Assembly: GCA_031841125.1 (NCBI GenBank)
Contig: CM063112.1
Span: 59,945,722-60,009,721 of the forward strand
Direction of reading: 5' to 3'
Origin: Acanthococcus lagerstroemiae
Lineage: Eukaryota; Arthropoda; Insecta; Hemiptera; Eriococcidae
Length of the DNA stretch: 64,000 bases
Position 1 is the first letter of the stretch. Every line of letters begins with the position of its first letter. The translations under genes were made by a program, and so were the position numbers. Positions 35,691 through 48,500 of the stretch are shown here, piece after piece. Under the pieces are notes generated by a model. It was not told the origin of the DNA. It saw only the letters and a list, made by a program, of their open reading frames with translations, and searched no databases.

Positions 35691-37639
35691 AGAACTGCAA
35701 AATTTTTGTACTGTTGTGACTCCATATTTGTGTACCTACTTATACCATTTCAAAACACTCAACTACTATCTTTAAACTGACTTAATCTTAGATAAAAGAT
35801 GGTATATACTTTATAGTTCACAGGGAGGGTATTCTGTATCCACCAACTTCATTTAGGTATTTGTTATATAATTAATATACTTATTACCGCTTCCAAAAAC
35901 GTAATTATCTCATCTGCTCGCTTAGGATCGTCATACATGGCAGATGTGCGTGGATCTAGTAAAATGTCTATTAACACTCGGCTTCGCTTCCCTGAAATAT
36001 TTATAAACTCTGTAAGTCACATTCTCGGGCTATTATCTATGTTTATAAATGCTGGTAGCCAGGCAGGCACTCACAAATTTCATCAATGGAGGGCTGAAAC
36101 ATTGAAAGTGGAAAAATAGTACCTGCTTGCGAGCAAAAAAATCGTATTTTTGAAGCAATATTCATGAGAACAGAATTACAGAATTTCCTTCTGAGGGAGG
36201 GGGGGGGGCTTATAGCCTCATAGCTCCTCCTCCTGATGGGTACGGATACCTGTCAGCAGGTCTAATTTATATTCTAACCCATTTCGGAGTCTTCGTTGTC
36301 GGCATGAATCTTCTTCATTTGTTCAGATCTGTCTTCCAATATATCCGAAATATTATAATCGTACGTACTTCGAATAAAATCTATAATGAGCTTTATTTCT
36401 ACTTTTTTTTTATGTCCTTATATTCTGCTTACGAAAACTTACAATTCCTTGAATTGCACTGTGTATTATTACTGGTTCTCAAAAATTAGGTACCTTATAT
36501 ACAGTATAAGTACTCTCATGGTCGGTAGTACTTGCATGCAGCGCAGTTAGACTTGAAAAAAAAATTCCGTAAAAAAAAAAAGCTAAAATGTTTGTGAGTA
36601 GACTAGCTGAAATCTTATATTCATAGATAAGATCAACTGAACTGAAGCTTATAAACGTACCTTTTGTAGCACTTCACGAGAGTTTTCTAATAAAGGGTTT
36701 CCTCCAGTAAATTTTGTGTAAATCTTGTAGATTATTTCTGGGTACAACAGTGGATTGCAGATCCTTTTTAATCCAAGTTCTATTCCTCTGATATCCATGA
36801 GATTTAAAATAGTGAACATAAAATTAGCATTTTATCCCGATGATTATAATGTCAGTCTACTTCAACATTTTGTATTATTCTTTTCTTTAGAAATTACACA
36901 AAAATTATTTAAAGTTATATAAGTTATTTTCCTGTATAGTAAACTGAGAATAATATTTTTAACTTTCAAAATCGAAATTGTACTTCCTTTCAGCATATTC
37001 AGTATCATACTCTGTAATAACATCTGAAAATGAGAAAAAATAAATAATAAAAAGAGTAGAAATACTTGAATTTATTAAGAATCTGGTTACAAAAATACAA
37101 GAAGAGGAGGCAATCAATTCTCATTGACACCTTGTTTCTGGATCTTTACGAATACATAGATTTCATAAAATGCCTTATTAAAGACAACGGTTCCCGACAT
37201 GAAATTACCTCATGTGAGACTTGTGCGCACATCGCGTCCTTTTCCTCTACACGGAGATTACTTTCCGTTTTGAGCATTGTTTTGTCATTAGCCTCATTTC
37301 ATAACTGTTTGTGTGTTAAAGCTCTGTGACTACTTTTTTTGTCAATCGAATGTATCACTGGAAGGTAATACTTACGTCTTTGTTCATTACAGAAACAAGT
37401 AGATATAAAAATAAAATGATAAAGGGAAAAAATAGAAATTGAGTAACTTACTAAAAATATTTCTGGTCTGTTGATTATATACAACTTGCATCAAGTCAAA
37501 CCGTTATTCTGTATTTGCTATCTTGGATTAACTTGAGCTCCATGCACTGATAGAGATTTTCAAGAACTTCTTACCCATGGTTTTCAAATTCACTGATTGA
37601 TTTAATATACGTCTTTGTTTTTTCCATATTTCAACTGCA

Positions 37640-37966
37640 ATAGAGCATCGTGTTTCGAAAATCACGCAAATGCATATTGGTGCGAATTTTATTGCAGATC
37701 CAACGAGTTTAAGGCGTCACTACATTTTTGAAAATTTGGCAAAATTGCCGAAATATACTCGAAAATGCGGTCAAAATGGGTCAAAAATTGACACTAGCTC
37801 AATTTTGACAACGGATTCGAATTCGTCTCGAAAAACTAATACAATTCGCACCAATATGCATTTGCGAGTTGCTAATTTCCTGGGGCGAACTGGTAAAAGG
37901 CGAATAACTTTGGATTGGAGACTGCTACAGGAAAACTGAAAAATACGTTTCATTTGAAATTCTCTC
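37640..37966. repeat. Single satellite-family unit inside P450 intron
   Basis: Contains CTAATTTCCTGGGGCGAACT and GGTAAAAGGCGAA, matching units at 34263-35690, and lies next to the inverted repeat at 37968-38563. Confidence 0.65.
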
Positions 37967-37967
37967 T

Positions 37968-38563
37968 TCTATCCAGAATTTCAAACCGCACTGCTCTAAC
38001 TGCCTCCGTTCCAAAATTATTCGCGAATTGTCGGTTCGCCCCAGAAAAATAGAAGGTACAATGGGTTGGAATTATGAGCGATGTGTGGCATATGCAACGT
38101 GTCGAAGGCGCACTTGAAAATGTGGTCAAAATAGGTCAAAAATTGACTGTAGCTCAATTTTGACAACGGATTCAAATTCGTTTCGAAAAACGGAGTAATC
38201 AGCGCCAGCGCCGACGCCGAAGCTCTCCGGAAATTTTTTCGGCCCACAAAAGACATGATGTATAGTTTGGAGAAATTTTCAAAATTTTCAAAATCAAAAA
38301 TTTTGAATTAAAGACTGCTTTTTACTCAGTTTCTCACGCTGCGCCCGAATGTGGAGTTCAAATTTGGCGGCGACGCACCGTTGCTGAGAAACACAAAATT
38401 GAAAACTTTTTTGTGTTAGCCCCTTCGACACGTTGCATAAATGCCACACATCGCACATAATTCCAACCCATTGTACCTTCTATTTTTCTGGGGCGAACCG
38501 ACAATTCGCGAATAATTTTGGAACGGAGGCAGTTAGAGCAGTGCGGTTTGAAATTCTGGATAG
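37968..38563. repeat. Large inverted repeat with satellite-family arms
   Basis: Arm 37968-38107 is the inverse of 38416-38563 with few mismatches. Both contain AATTGTCGGTTCGCCCCAG and GGTACAATGGGTTGGAATTA (or the inverse). The 308 bp centre includes GACGCCGAAGCTC and other words shared with 34.4-35.7 kb. It could form a long hairpin and is probably the parent form of the satellite family. Confidence 0.8.
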
Positions 38564-38759
38564 AGGAGAAAATTTGTTATCCATGAAAACCAAACTATCC
38601 CTGTACCTGGACCTCTTGTAATGCTTCAAGAAATTGTGTAACATATTCCTAAATAATCAAACCGTGACAAAAATTGACACGCAAAGTCCGTCATTTTTGG
38701 ACAGGATATTGCAGTCAAATCTGATTTAGAATTTAAAATAAATGTTGAATCAAATTTAG

Positions 38760-38895
38760 TGTAGACTTTGATGTAGAATCTATTCAAATATCGATATTTC
38801 TATGGTAACGACTTTTGTATCGAATTTAGCATCAAATTCGACCACAATATTGTGTTGACAAAGTTACATATTTTGAATGTCGACAAAAGAGTTGA
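38760..38895. repeat. Dispersed AT-rich repeat, three copies (also 39790-39915 and 40060-40170)
   Basis: Shared words TATGGTAACGACTTTT, AAATTCGACC and TTTTGAATGTCGACAAA occur here, at about 40060-40170 in the same orientation, and at about 39790-39915 inverted. No ends could be fixed. Confidence 0.5.
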
Positions 38896-39075
38896 TTTTC
38901 TTAAACTTACTTGAGGGGAATCCAAAAACAAGTTGAACATTTCCAATGATTGGGTATGTATAGGGCCAGTAAATCGGTCAATTAGCTGCCGCCGTCGTCT
39001 GCTCCGAAACTGGTACACTATGTAGCCTCCACATATAAGCACCAACAGCCATTGAAAAAGAGCAGATGTTGACAT

Positions 39076-41569
39076 TTTGGAAGACGTTATTATAAAATGG
39101 TTCCGTGTATCCTGTTTTTATGGGGAAATGGAATCAAACTAATCTCAAATGGATGCAAAGTAGGCTATTTCTTATATTACAAAGCTTCCCACACTTTTGT
39201 TGGAACTCCGATTGTTTTTTGTAGCTGAAAATATTCAAAATTTCTGCCAATGCTCTCTGAAGTAATGCTCGAAAAAGGGCGGATTCCAGGGCTCGGGTTT
39301 CGAGTAAATTAGAAAAGAGTACCTTTGACAGGCGCAATTTTTTAAAATAGTTTTTGGAATCATAGCTCGTTCCTCTTATAGTCTGAATACCTATGTTCAA
39401 GTATATTCTATTGAAACATATTAAAGCTCTCCAGTTTTCGAGAGCAGAGTCCCTCATATGAAAATGGAAGCTATGGATGTACCAATTATACTCGTATGTA
39501 TAAAATGCATATCATCTCACACGCTCTGCTTTAGATGACTGAAGTTTTTGTGGTTTTAAAAAAAGTAATGAGTCATAGAATGAAAGTAAAAATTCTATGG
39601 TTGCGAATTCGACTTCAAATATTCTACTGCGTAAACATTTTGGTAGAAAAGTGATTTTTACATAATGTGACTCCACTGGAATAATACGTGCAATTTCAGA
39701 CCCCATGTATTTTCAGGACACTGTCAATTTGATTAACAAAATCGCATAATATTGATACGTTAATATAGTATGGTATAATTCTGTATTTATAACTTCTTCA
39801 GTACGAAAAATCTCTCACTTTTTCAATACGATATTGTGGTCGAATTTGATATCATAATTTTATACAAAAATCGAGTTACCACATCACCATCGACTTTTTC
39901 ATTGAACTTTTTTCTAGTGTGGTGAGTGAAACACTTATTATTCACCTTGCTCTCCATCTCTTATAAATAAAAAACGCACGCTGGGGCTCGTCCCCTTGCT
40001 GATACTACGCTTCTGAATTTATGGATCTAATTTTACCTCGGACCCGATGCAGAATTCTATCCTAATATCGATATTGACATGGTAACTCGACTTTTATATC
40101 GAATTGTCGACTTCTATACCAAATTCGACCGCATTGTGTCGACAGAGTGACGGATTTTGAATGTCGACAAAGTGATGATAATTTTTGTATTGACTGATTA
40201 ATTTTACCGGGCAGTCTCAACCTCGAGGGAGGAGCGAATTGCTGGCCGATTGTACCTTTTCAAAAGAAATCAACCCATTTATGTTGAATTTCTCTACTTC
40301 ACAATTTCTACTACCGAATTGATTAATAGACCCATAACATGGAGGGTTTGCAGCTTCGGTGTGCAGGTTTATTTTACCTGATTCGATGATTTCACCAGCC
40401 TTCCAATGGAAATCTCTCGTTGGGCAATCAAACAGTCTTGATTCGCAATGTCTTGCCTTGGAGCAATAAATAAACATACTCTCGTATTCTTTCGTCTGAA
40501 GGACATAACAAATTACAGTGTATTCGTATACTCAGAATAACTGAAGCGTAATAGGTTAATGTATAGAAGCTTGAAAAGTGGGTGCGTCATATGTTAGACG
40601 ATTTTGAAAAATATTATCGAGGTCTTTTTTCTTTTTTTTTTTTTTTTCTAAAATAAAAGCGGTATTAAGAAGAGCACTTTTCACGTATTAGTTATAGCCG
40701 GACGTGTAATATCAGGAAGGCCAGAGGGCCTATTGGGCAAGTATTTCCTTGTTACATTATGGTAAACAATTTTCATTGTCATACTTCTTTTCGTCAAATG
40801 ATTTTTGTTTTTACGAATTTTGACGATTTCTTAAAGCAAAAGTACAAATTTCTTCCTGAAAATCTTATGCTGAACTTCCACCCCGTTTAGCAACCTCGAA
40901 AATTTTTAGTTTTTGAAAAAATGTTAGTCGGTGTAATATCACACTAAATAGAACACATTTAATCATTAAAAACAAAATATTCCGAAAAAATGATTCGTGA
41001 ATCCCTACTCCTCTACCACCCACGCCCCAATCACTTATTAACTGAAACACAAATAATGAACTCGGGAGTTTTGAGAAGTATAGGAGTGACTATGTTTCGA
41101 ATTGTGAAATGCTGATTAAAAGTATGGTTATTTACCCAGTCATATTAGTTGTAATTTTTCACATAAGAGGACTGTAGCTTTTTGATTTGTGAACAAATTC
41201 TTCGGAAGTGATTTGTGATTTGAGTCAATTTTTCGTTAATCTGCCCATTCATGTGAACAGGAAGTTGAGAATACTGCTGTTTGCGTTCGCTCATGAAGCC
41301 TGTTCGCTATTCACCATCTGCTCCACTTCGGCAGGGGCAAATACTTCAGTGCCGTCACTAATGTTGAATTAAAACGCGGGCAACGAATAGTTGATAATTT
41401 TGCTCTTGTCGATTTTAATTCATAATTAGGGCCGTGAACATATTTTCCCCTAATTTTTGAGATACGTGCAATAAATTAGAGTTAGAAAATAGAAGCACAC
41501 TGCCGCAAAATTTTCATTTTTCCGTCATAATATTAAGATTTTGACCAGAATGCAGCAGCACCTCGATAT
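39076..41569. other. Unassigned intergenic region
   Basis: Apart from the dispersed repeat copies, I see no coding frame with family resemblance. A T-run is at about 40627-40648. Confidence 0.4.
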
Positions 41570-41905
41570 ACTAGGTACCAACAATTATACGAGATTCAGG
41601 CAACACGTTACAGAATTGTGCGATTAACACGGCGTACAGGAAAATACTTAGCAAATGTGCTTGGGTGGACTCCACTTGGGGGTTCTTCTGCGGTTCGGAA
41701 GGTGGGCCTTCAGTGGGGAGATGCAGCCCTACAACCGGTGGATGAACGAAACTGCTTCTTCTTTTCTTTTTTTCATTTTTATTTTCTATTATCATTTTTA
41801 TTTTCTATTATCATTTGTCAAATTATTTCACACACCCTCTACATAATTGGCCCACGGGCTGTGAAGAGGGTGCCCAAATAAATAAATATTATTATTATTA
41901 TTTTT
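41570..41905 (+). other. Possible LINE 3' end
   Basis: A plus-strand frame with RLTRRTGKYLANVLGWTPLG and GLQWGDAALQPVDERN ends at a stop, followed by pyrimidine-rich sequence and a terminal AATAAATAAATATTATTATT tail. A short coding end plus a simple-repeat tail is LINE-like, but I recognise no RT motif. Confidence 0.3.
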
Positions 41906-42179
41906 CCCCATTATTTTCTTACAGGGTGAACTTTGCGCATGGTAAGACGTGTATTTGAACTTTCAAGTAATAAAAACCTTATTTTGCCATGCTTTTTCTG
42001 TATCCGATGCCTTCAAGTTGATTAATTTTGAGTTTTCACTCTACAGACATTGGCTATCCTAAGCAATGTTACCGCGGGTCTCATTAGACTTCAACAGGAT
42101 TGAACTCAGCTACTCTAGAAACGACATGCCATTTTTTTATGCCTTTTCATTTAAGATCCCAATATTGGTGACACGTTTT

Positions 42180-42365
42180 GCAGCCCCATTGAGGCAGGGA
42201 AGATTTTTAACCACAAATAAATTAGACCTTAGCATTTCAAGATGGATGTTTGTCGACCTAGTAGCAACTCAGATATGCAGTTCCTATTTCAGCACCACAC
42301 AGCGCCATGCGCGGTGAAAGATCGACTTGACTCTTAATCCATCGTTCAAGTCTCCAAACATTTTC
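42180..42365. repeat. Dispersed repeat, second copy at 43215-43395
   Basis: Both stretches contain TGTTTGTCGACCTA, GCAACTCAGAT and AAGATCGACTTGACTC in the same order and spacing, with moderate divergence. Non-coding; ends not defined. The remaining sequence 42366-45090 shows nothing I can identify. Confidence 0.6.
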
Positions 42366-44298
42366 CATACTACATTCATCTGTAGACGGGATAAGCACGC
42401 CACCTCCACTAACTGGAGAGTGCTGGGAAAGAATCTATATTACCGCTATGACAGATGCTTTTTTCATCACTTTTCTGCACGTCTGAGGGTTGAGCTGTTA
42501 GCGGCTATCCTAAACAATGTTACACCGGATTTTTTGAAAATTATACGAGAGAAATTTTTTAGTAAAAAGAGATCTCAATGCAAGCGCTTAGAGGTGTAAG
42601 CCGTAACTGTAGGTACACGAAACTGTTACTGGTCTAAAGTCCGGCCTGGCCAATCAAAGGGAGAAAAAAAGGACAATGAATAGAAGAATAGCGTGTTTTT
42701 GAAGAGATCATGTACTGGAAATGCAGGAACGCAGGAGACAAAAAACGTTTGTTAGATGTTTTCATCGTACTACGCAGGAAATAGCCAGGTATGACGACTT
42801 ATACGAAATTATACATTCACGAGGAGAGGATTGCTGTACTACCATATTTTGAATACAAATAATAAAATATGAATGCATTTAACTCACATCTTCTTGATAA
42901 CATTAATGTAGTTGATTCTATTGGTATAAGTACCGAGTCCTTACTTTTCAATTCTTGTGAGGGTAGTTGCAATCCAGAGGCAATATATTATCAACACGCA
43001 GGTAAACTACAGCACATCTCTGTCTACACAAGGAGCATGTGTGGACGATGGATGATTCTTAAAAGGCTATAGAGAGCCGCCATCTCTACCGAGATTCGAA
43101 ACCGCGGTTTCGTAGTTTGGGAGGTAGCGTTCGAATCCAGAACTTAGCGATTTTATAAACCGCTATTTCAATACTTTTTTTGCTGTATTTTCTTTTAAGT
43201 TTCCAACACTGGGGTACATCACTGCCCCCGTTAGGGATGTGAAGATACTAGACCTTAGTCCTTCAAAATAGCTGTTTGTCGACCTACTGGCAACTCAGAT
43301 TTGCCGTTCCTATTCCAACACCATACTGCACCCTGCGGTCGAAGATCGACTTGACTCCTGATCCATCATTCAAGTCTCCGAACATTTTCCTTATTAAATG
43401 TAGGGTTATGTGTAAAAACCCTTTCATGCTATTTTTCTCATAAAAGCAGTAACAATATTTTGAGTGCGTATTTTCTTCGAGGTGTGAGCGAATAGATATT
43501 AACTATATCAAATGAGTTATTTCACTTTTAGGTATAAGTTTATACACACACTGAACAAATAGAGCAACACTGCACTGAAAATAGGACAAAAATTCTAAAG
43601 TTTTTTTTCAAGTTTCATTTTTTTGTTTGCTTCAAACTTTTTCACATGATGTAAGCATCTACTAGGATACAATTTCATTGATCTAGCCTTCAAAAATAAA
43701 AATCTATTGGACGTAGAGGCGTGTGGTGGATTTTGAGGAAATGAGCGAATGATCTACTGTGAACCTGAATACCTGGAATTCGAAGCATTGAAGAAAGATG
43801 AATCGAAAACCGTTCTGATTCGGATAATCTGCACTTACTTCTGATGTTGAGAAACGTTGTTTCCGTACCTGAAAGTCCGTTGCCTGTTCAGGGCTCGGCT
43901 TCCGTATCTATATTTGTACATTAACGCACGAGTAAGAATAACCAGGAATTCTCAGACTCTAGCTTAAACTGATGAGTTTAGATCTCCAGTACATGGTAGT
44001 TGGTCCCTGCTGTGGAAGTGTACAATAGACGCAACATGCACCAGCGTAATAGGACGGTCTCAGTTTCGGGGGTGGGGGGAGGGAGTAGTGGTCGTTATAG
44101 CACGTATTACGTCATATTATTGCCGTATACTTAATGCGCTAAAATATATTCTGAAATGCTTTTTACCGACTTTTCGAAGAATTCGAAAGGAGGTATTGTT
44201 TTTGTTCATAGGGTGGGGGTTTGAGGTCAGAGTGAATTTTCTTTACGTTTTGAGGTGTGAGGAGTTCGAAAATATCATTCATTCTATTTCAGGTATCC

Positions 44299-44330
44299 TT
44301 ATATATATATAGGTATATAGGTATATATAT
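44299..44330. repeat. (TA)n/ATATAGG microsatellite
   Basis: Short run of TATATA interrupted by TAGG words. Confidence 0.8.
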
Positions 44331-45092
44331 GTACAAAATTTTGAAACTGGAATAGCTCGAAGAGTGTAGGATCGAATTTTATGAAAATCAGATATGTTAT
44401 AGAACAGCACTTGAAGTTGTGCATATGAAATTTTGGTGAGGATTCGCCGAAGGGGGCTGTGGGGGAGAGGTCAAACTTTTCTTTCGATTATTTCTCATCA
44501 TCTCAGCTTGGGGACGAAAAAATATACTGGAACTCATTTGAAGAAAATTTCATTTTACATATTTTTAGTTATTATCATTTTTCGCAGCACCCCAAAGGGG
44601 AGGGAGATAACCGGGGTAGAAAATTGGGATTTAGTGTTAAAAATGTGGTCAATTTTTCTACGTGTCGAAAATGTCGAGATATCGACCTTTCGATATAATG
44701 CGTTTATTCAGATTCATTCCCAACAATAGTTGTTGTCGTCGGTACTGCTATTGTTAGCAAGATAAGCAGTTACTGGTATCAGTTCTTTTATTTGAACTCT
44801 GTCCATGTAAATTCGTGTTGCCTGCATTTGAACTACACGCGTCTAAATTCGTGCTGTGTGTATTTGAACTATTTGTGTTTGTTTTGAAGTGCGTCGCTTG
44901 TTTTCCTTTAACGTTATCCCATTTTTGCTGTTTTGTTGAGTTTTTTTTTTTATTTTTCGAGATCTCTGTTATGGTTGTTTTTATGGTTAAAAGTTCCTCT
45001 TAGTTATTTTTTTCGGTTTTTTCTTCTGTTTCTATTCTGTTGAATTTTTTGCATACAGCTTTCATTTTTCCTAGTCATCGCCTCCTTTTTTC

Positions 45093-45093
<1 letters not shown>

Positions 45094-45140
<47 letters not shown>

Positions 45141-45155
45141 TAATATTATTATTTT
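45094..45155. repeat. (TTA)n microsatellite
   Basis: About 16 consecutive TTA units followed by imperfect ones. Confidence 0.95.
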
Positions 45156-45533
45156 GCTGATTTGGAGTTTTTCTTTTATTTTTCAGGATTTTTTTTATGT
45201 AAGATACTAAATTTGAAAAGTCGGTACTGCTGTCGCTGCTGCGACAGCGTTTTTTTTTTGACAGAATTGAGGAGGTGGGTGGTTTGACGAAGCATGATCA
45301 ACCAAAATCGGACGTTTGTGGGGACCACAAGGATTTGCGAGTAGCTACACTCGTGGTTATACGTGCCCCATATATGCTGAAATTGATTTCGATAGATAAT
45401 ATAATTTTTTGCTCTTATTACTATATGGAACAATGTGCTCGGAAAAACAAAAATAGGTATGTAGTACTTAAATATTAACACAAGGAGGTAATTACACCTA
45501 ATTTCTACAACATAGCAGTATAGCCCTGGACTA

Positions 45534-48500
45534 CTATTTTCTATTTAATTTTTTTCCTGGATGTTTCTGAATGATGTACGCTTTCCAGTAAAAGTCGGAG
45601 AAAAGCACGAAGTATAAAACAGCTTGTGCGAAGATTAACCACGATACATTTCGTGGAACAGGGCAGTCAAGAATAATTAATCCTAATGAATGCGCTCCCA
45701 AGATAACGAATTGTACCTGTAAAATGAAATTAGAACGTCAACTATCCTCAAATATGAAATCCCGGGGCTCGTGGGACGTTTCACAAAACTGGACTTTAAT
45801 TGGTGCAAAAATTATCTGTACCAGCTGAAGTACAGTGATGTAAGATTTCCACCATATCCACTTGCGGTATCTTGGTCCTAATGCTGCCAGAAAGTAATAC
45901 GTGTACATAATAGCGTGAATGAAACAATTACAAATGCCAAAAATAATCGCTTGTTCACCTAGAAATAATAAATAAATCGATCCGTTACAAAAAACAAAAA
46001 GAACTAATTTTTTACTTAAAAATAATGAGTCGATCTGGTAATTCAACTAATTTTTATTCATTCGCAAGACAAGTGCAGTAATATGCACAGAAATTTTTGA
46101 CGGATTAAACAGAGTAAAGGCTAATATTGGAAGGGCTAGTATTAACTCTGAGTATCAGCAAACTAATTCTTAAATTAGGCGACAAACATGTCAGATAATT
46201 ATGTTATTCTCCTAAATTGTGGGACATCGGGTCCATAAACAGGAAAGGGTAAATGGGGGCATCATCCCCTAAAAAAGTTTTGCTCTCCTAACAAAGTGAC
46301 CATTTATTGCTACATCCTATGCTTATAAATGTTCTTTGCCTTTCCCCCAACACAAGAGGCTAGTTACGGGTCCATGCTACGATGTCAAATAATTTTTATG
46401 CTACGAATATATTCCAAACTGAGCTTTCTAACTCGACCAAAAAAATATTTGCCGTTTACCTAGTGTGTACTTGATAACATAAAATATCGCCAATGCCGTT
46501 GCAGCGTGATGAAAAACATGCAAAAATGTGATGTGATCCTGTTTCTTAGTCAGCACAAAAAATACCTGAAAAAAGTTTCAGGTAATTTATAATTTCAACA
46601 GATGTTAGATTTTCTGATAGGTATTGGCCAGTGACGTAAGTAAGCATTTGGAGGGGTTAATTAGGAGAAGAAAGGAGGAAAAAGCAATATGTAAATGGAA
46701 CAACACGAAAAAATTTTGAAATTTTAAAGGTATAATAAAAGGATACGTCAAACAATGACGAGGTCTAAAAAGGAAAATAAAAGGACGAGCAACACAAAAA
46801 CAGACGAAGTGAAAGGAACGAATGAAAAGTGAAAGTTGTCAATAGTTTGCTCCTAGGAGCATGTTGTCTGAATCTAACACTGAGGAAATAATTCACGGTG
46901 AAGCGAAAAATCACAAATCTGAAATGAAGAAACTGTACGGTTTCCTGAAGCTTGTCAGTTGGTTTCTGCAGGAAACTTGTAAATATTTGGGGAGCTCGTT
47001 GAAAGTTGCATTTAAAAAAACGATCCTTCTCACAGTAATCCGTGACCTTGAAAATGCGATAATTGCCGGAAAAATTAAGAATGCAATTGGAACATTAAAC
47101 TTCCTCATCCTTGTCCAATATTTTAAGTTGCATTCCTAGTTCCTGGGTCTTCAAAACCACAGTAAGGCGCGTCTGTGCATAATTTATTGAGACATACAAC
47201 AAGTCGTATTTTCCTTTCTGGTCAACACCTTTTGCATTACAGTTTCGCTGTGAAAATTTTGTAGTTCTTGATACTGTACCTACCGTGTCTAGCAAATCAA
47301 TCATCCTAGAAATGAAATATAGCCATCCATAAGTCAAACCCTGCCGGAAAAATACATCAAATTTAAGTACAAATCAGAGCCAAAGAAGAATCATGTATCT
47401 TCATAATTATCACAAGCGCAACTAGCTTTCACAACTCAAGACTAGAAACTGTTAACATCTACGCCCCTTCGGCCCTCCATAGTAGGGCTCTATAGTTTCA
47501 CCTGGGTATACTAAACCGCCATTTTGGTTCATACTGCGCCCGTGGATGCCGAATCCGACTATGCGGAGCGTAACGCGTTTGTCAATCGGCATCGACGCAG
47601 TTATGAACCAAATGCTTGTATACCAGTGAAACTATAGAGCCCTACTTATACTAGTTTCAACATGTCACACCAAAAAGTAAACACATTTTTATTTATTTAA
47701 TTTTCGTGTATTATTTTGGTACTGTCATAAAATAGACTCCTTTTAGCTACTTTTCTGATGGTCACATTAGATGAATCGATGCGGTGTGTCCCCAAATTGA
47801 GTCATCTTCATTATTTGACCTACCATTGTACCTTGAAACAACAATACTCGTGTACCTTGGAACGTGTAAAATGCGATCTTAATGTTCCAATAAAATTCGA
47901 TAATATTATTTGTAGCTTAGTTTCTAAAATTATTATCAATTCTGTATTTATCTTAGGTATGCCGCGACGTAAACATGGCATTGAACGAAAGCCTATTTTT
48001 CAGTTTTTGATTTTGTCATTTTTAGTTCGTTCATTGGTACTGTAATGAAAATATTTTTTTCAACTTATCTCAGCTTATTTCAGCAATTCAGCTAACTGAA
48101 AAAACTAAAACCACTATTTCTGGTCCACATTTCAAGGCAAACGAAGTATGTTTCAAGGTACAATAGCGTAATGGACTGCAGAGACTGAGCACTCAGTGCA
48201 TAGAGCGTCACCTCACACATAACTGAAGGATGTTGTACCTTAGAACAAATTTTGAAAAATTTCAATTCAAATTGTAGGGTTTCAGTTTATCGTAAATTTG
48301 AGATCAACCTAACCATTTGAAGCGTTTTTACCAGCACTTCTATCCTATGTGCTTCAATTTTACCTTCAGTCACTCAAACCTGAGAAAATTGTGACCAAAG
48401 TTTATTTGTTCCCAGGTACAACAGTCTCCCCTACATGATTTTCAAATTTTCTGGGGCGAGCAGTTGACCTGTCCTAGTATCTCTCTTTCTATTTGCGCGT

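Larger units (their letters stand above)
35888..39075 (-). pseudogene. CYP4-like cytochrome P450, N-terminal half only
   Basis: Exon-like pieces in order: 38911-39075 (MSTSALFQW, hydrophobic anchor, RRRR, then YPIIGNVQLVFGFPS in a shifted frame), 37575-37634 (EIWKKQRRIL, the WxxxR helix C motif), about 37459-37510 (FDLMQVVYNQQTRNIF), 36661-36787 (LKRICNPLLYPEIIYKIY), 36279-36380 (ISDILEDRSEQMKKIHADNE), 35888-35991 (KRSRVLIDILLD and ADEIITFFGSG, just before the helix I GxDTT). Most have GT/AG borders. The I-helix oxygen-binding, ExxR and Cys heme exons are not found; satellite DNA begins about 200 bp beyond. Phases between some pieces do not reconcile, and a one-base frameshift lies near 38960. 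A functional gene would have been an ER monooxygenase. CYP4 is the best fit by signature; another CYP4-clan family is possible. Confidence 0.75.

Noticed and set aside
34641..35700. Two long minus-strand frames (172 and 179 codons)
   Set aside because: They are parallel copies of a tandem repeat unit, have no domain resemblance, and similar frames occur wherever the repeat occurs.
37066..37140. Plus-strand EFIKNLVTKIQEEEAINSH as a P450-like peptide
   Set aside because: Wrong strand relative to the other P450 pieces and without supporting motifs.
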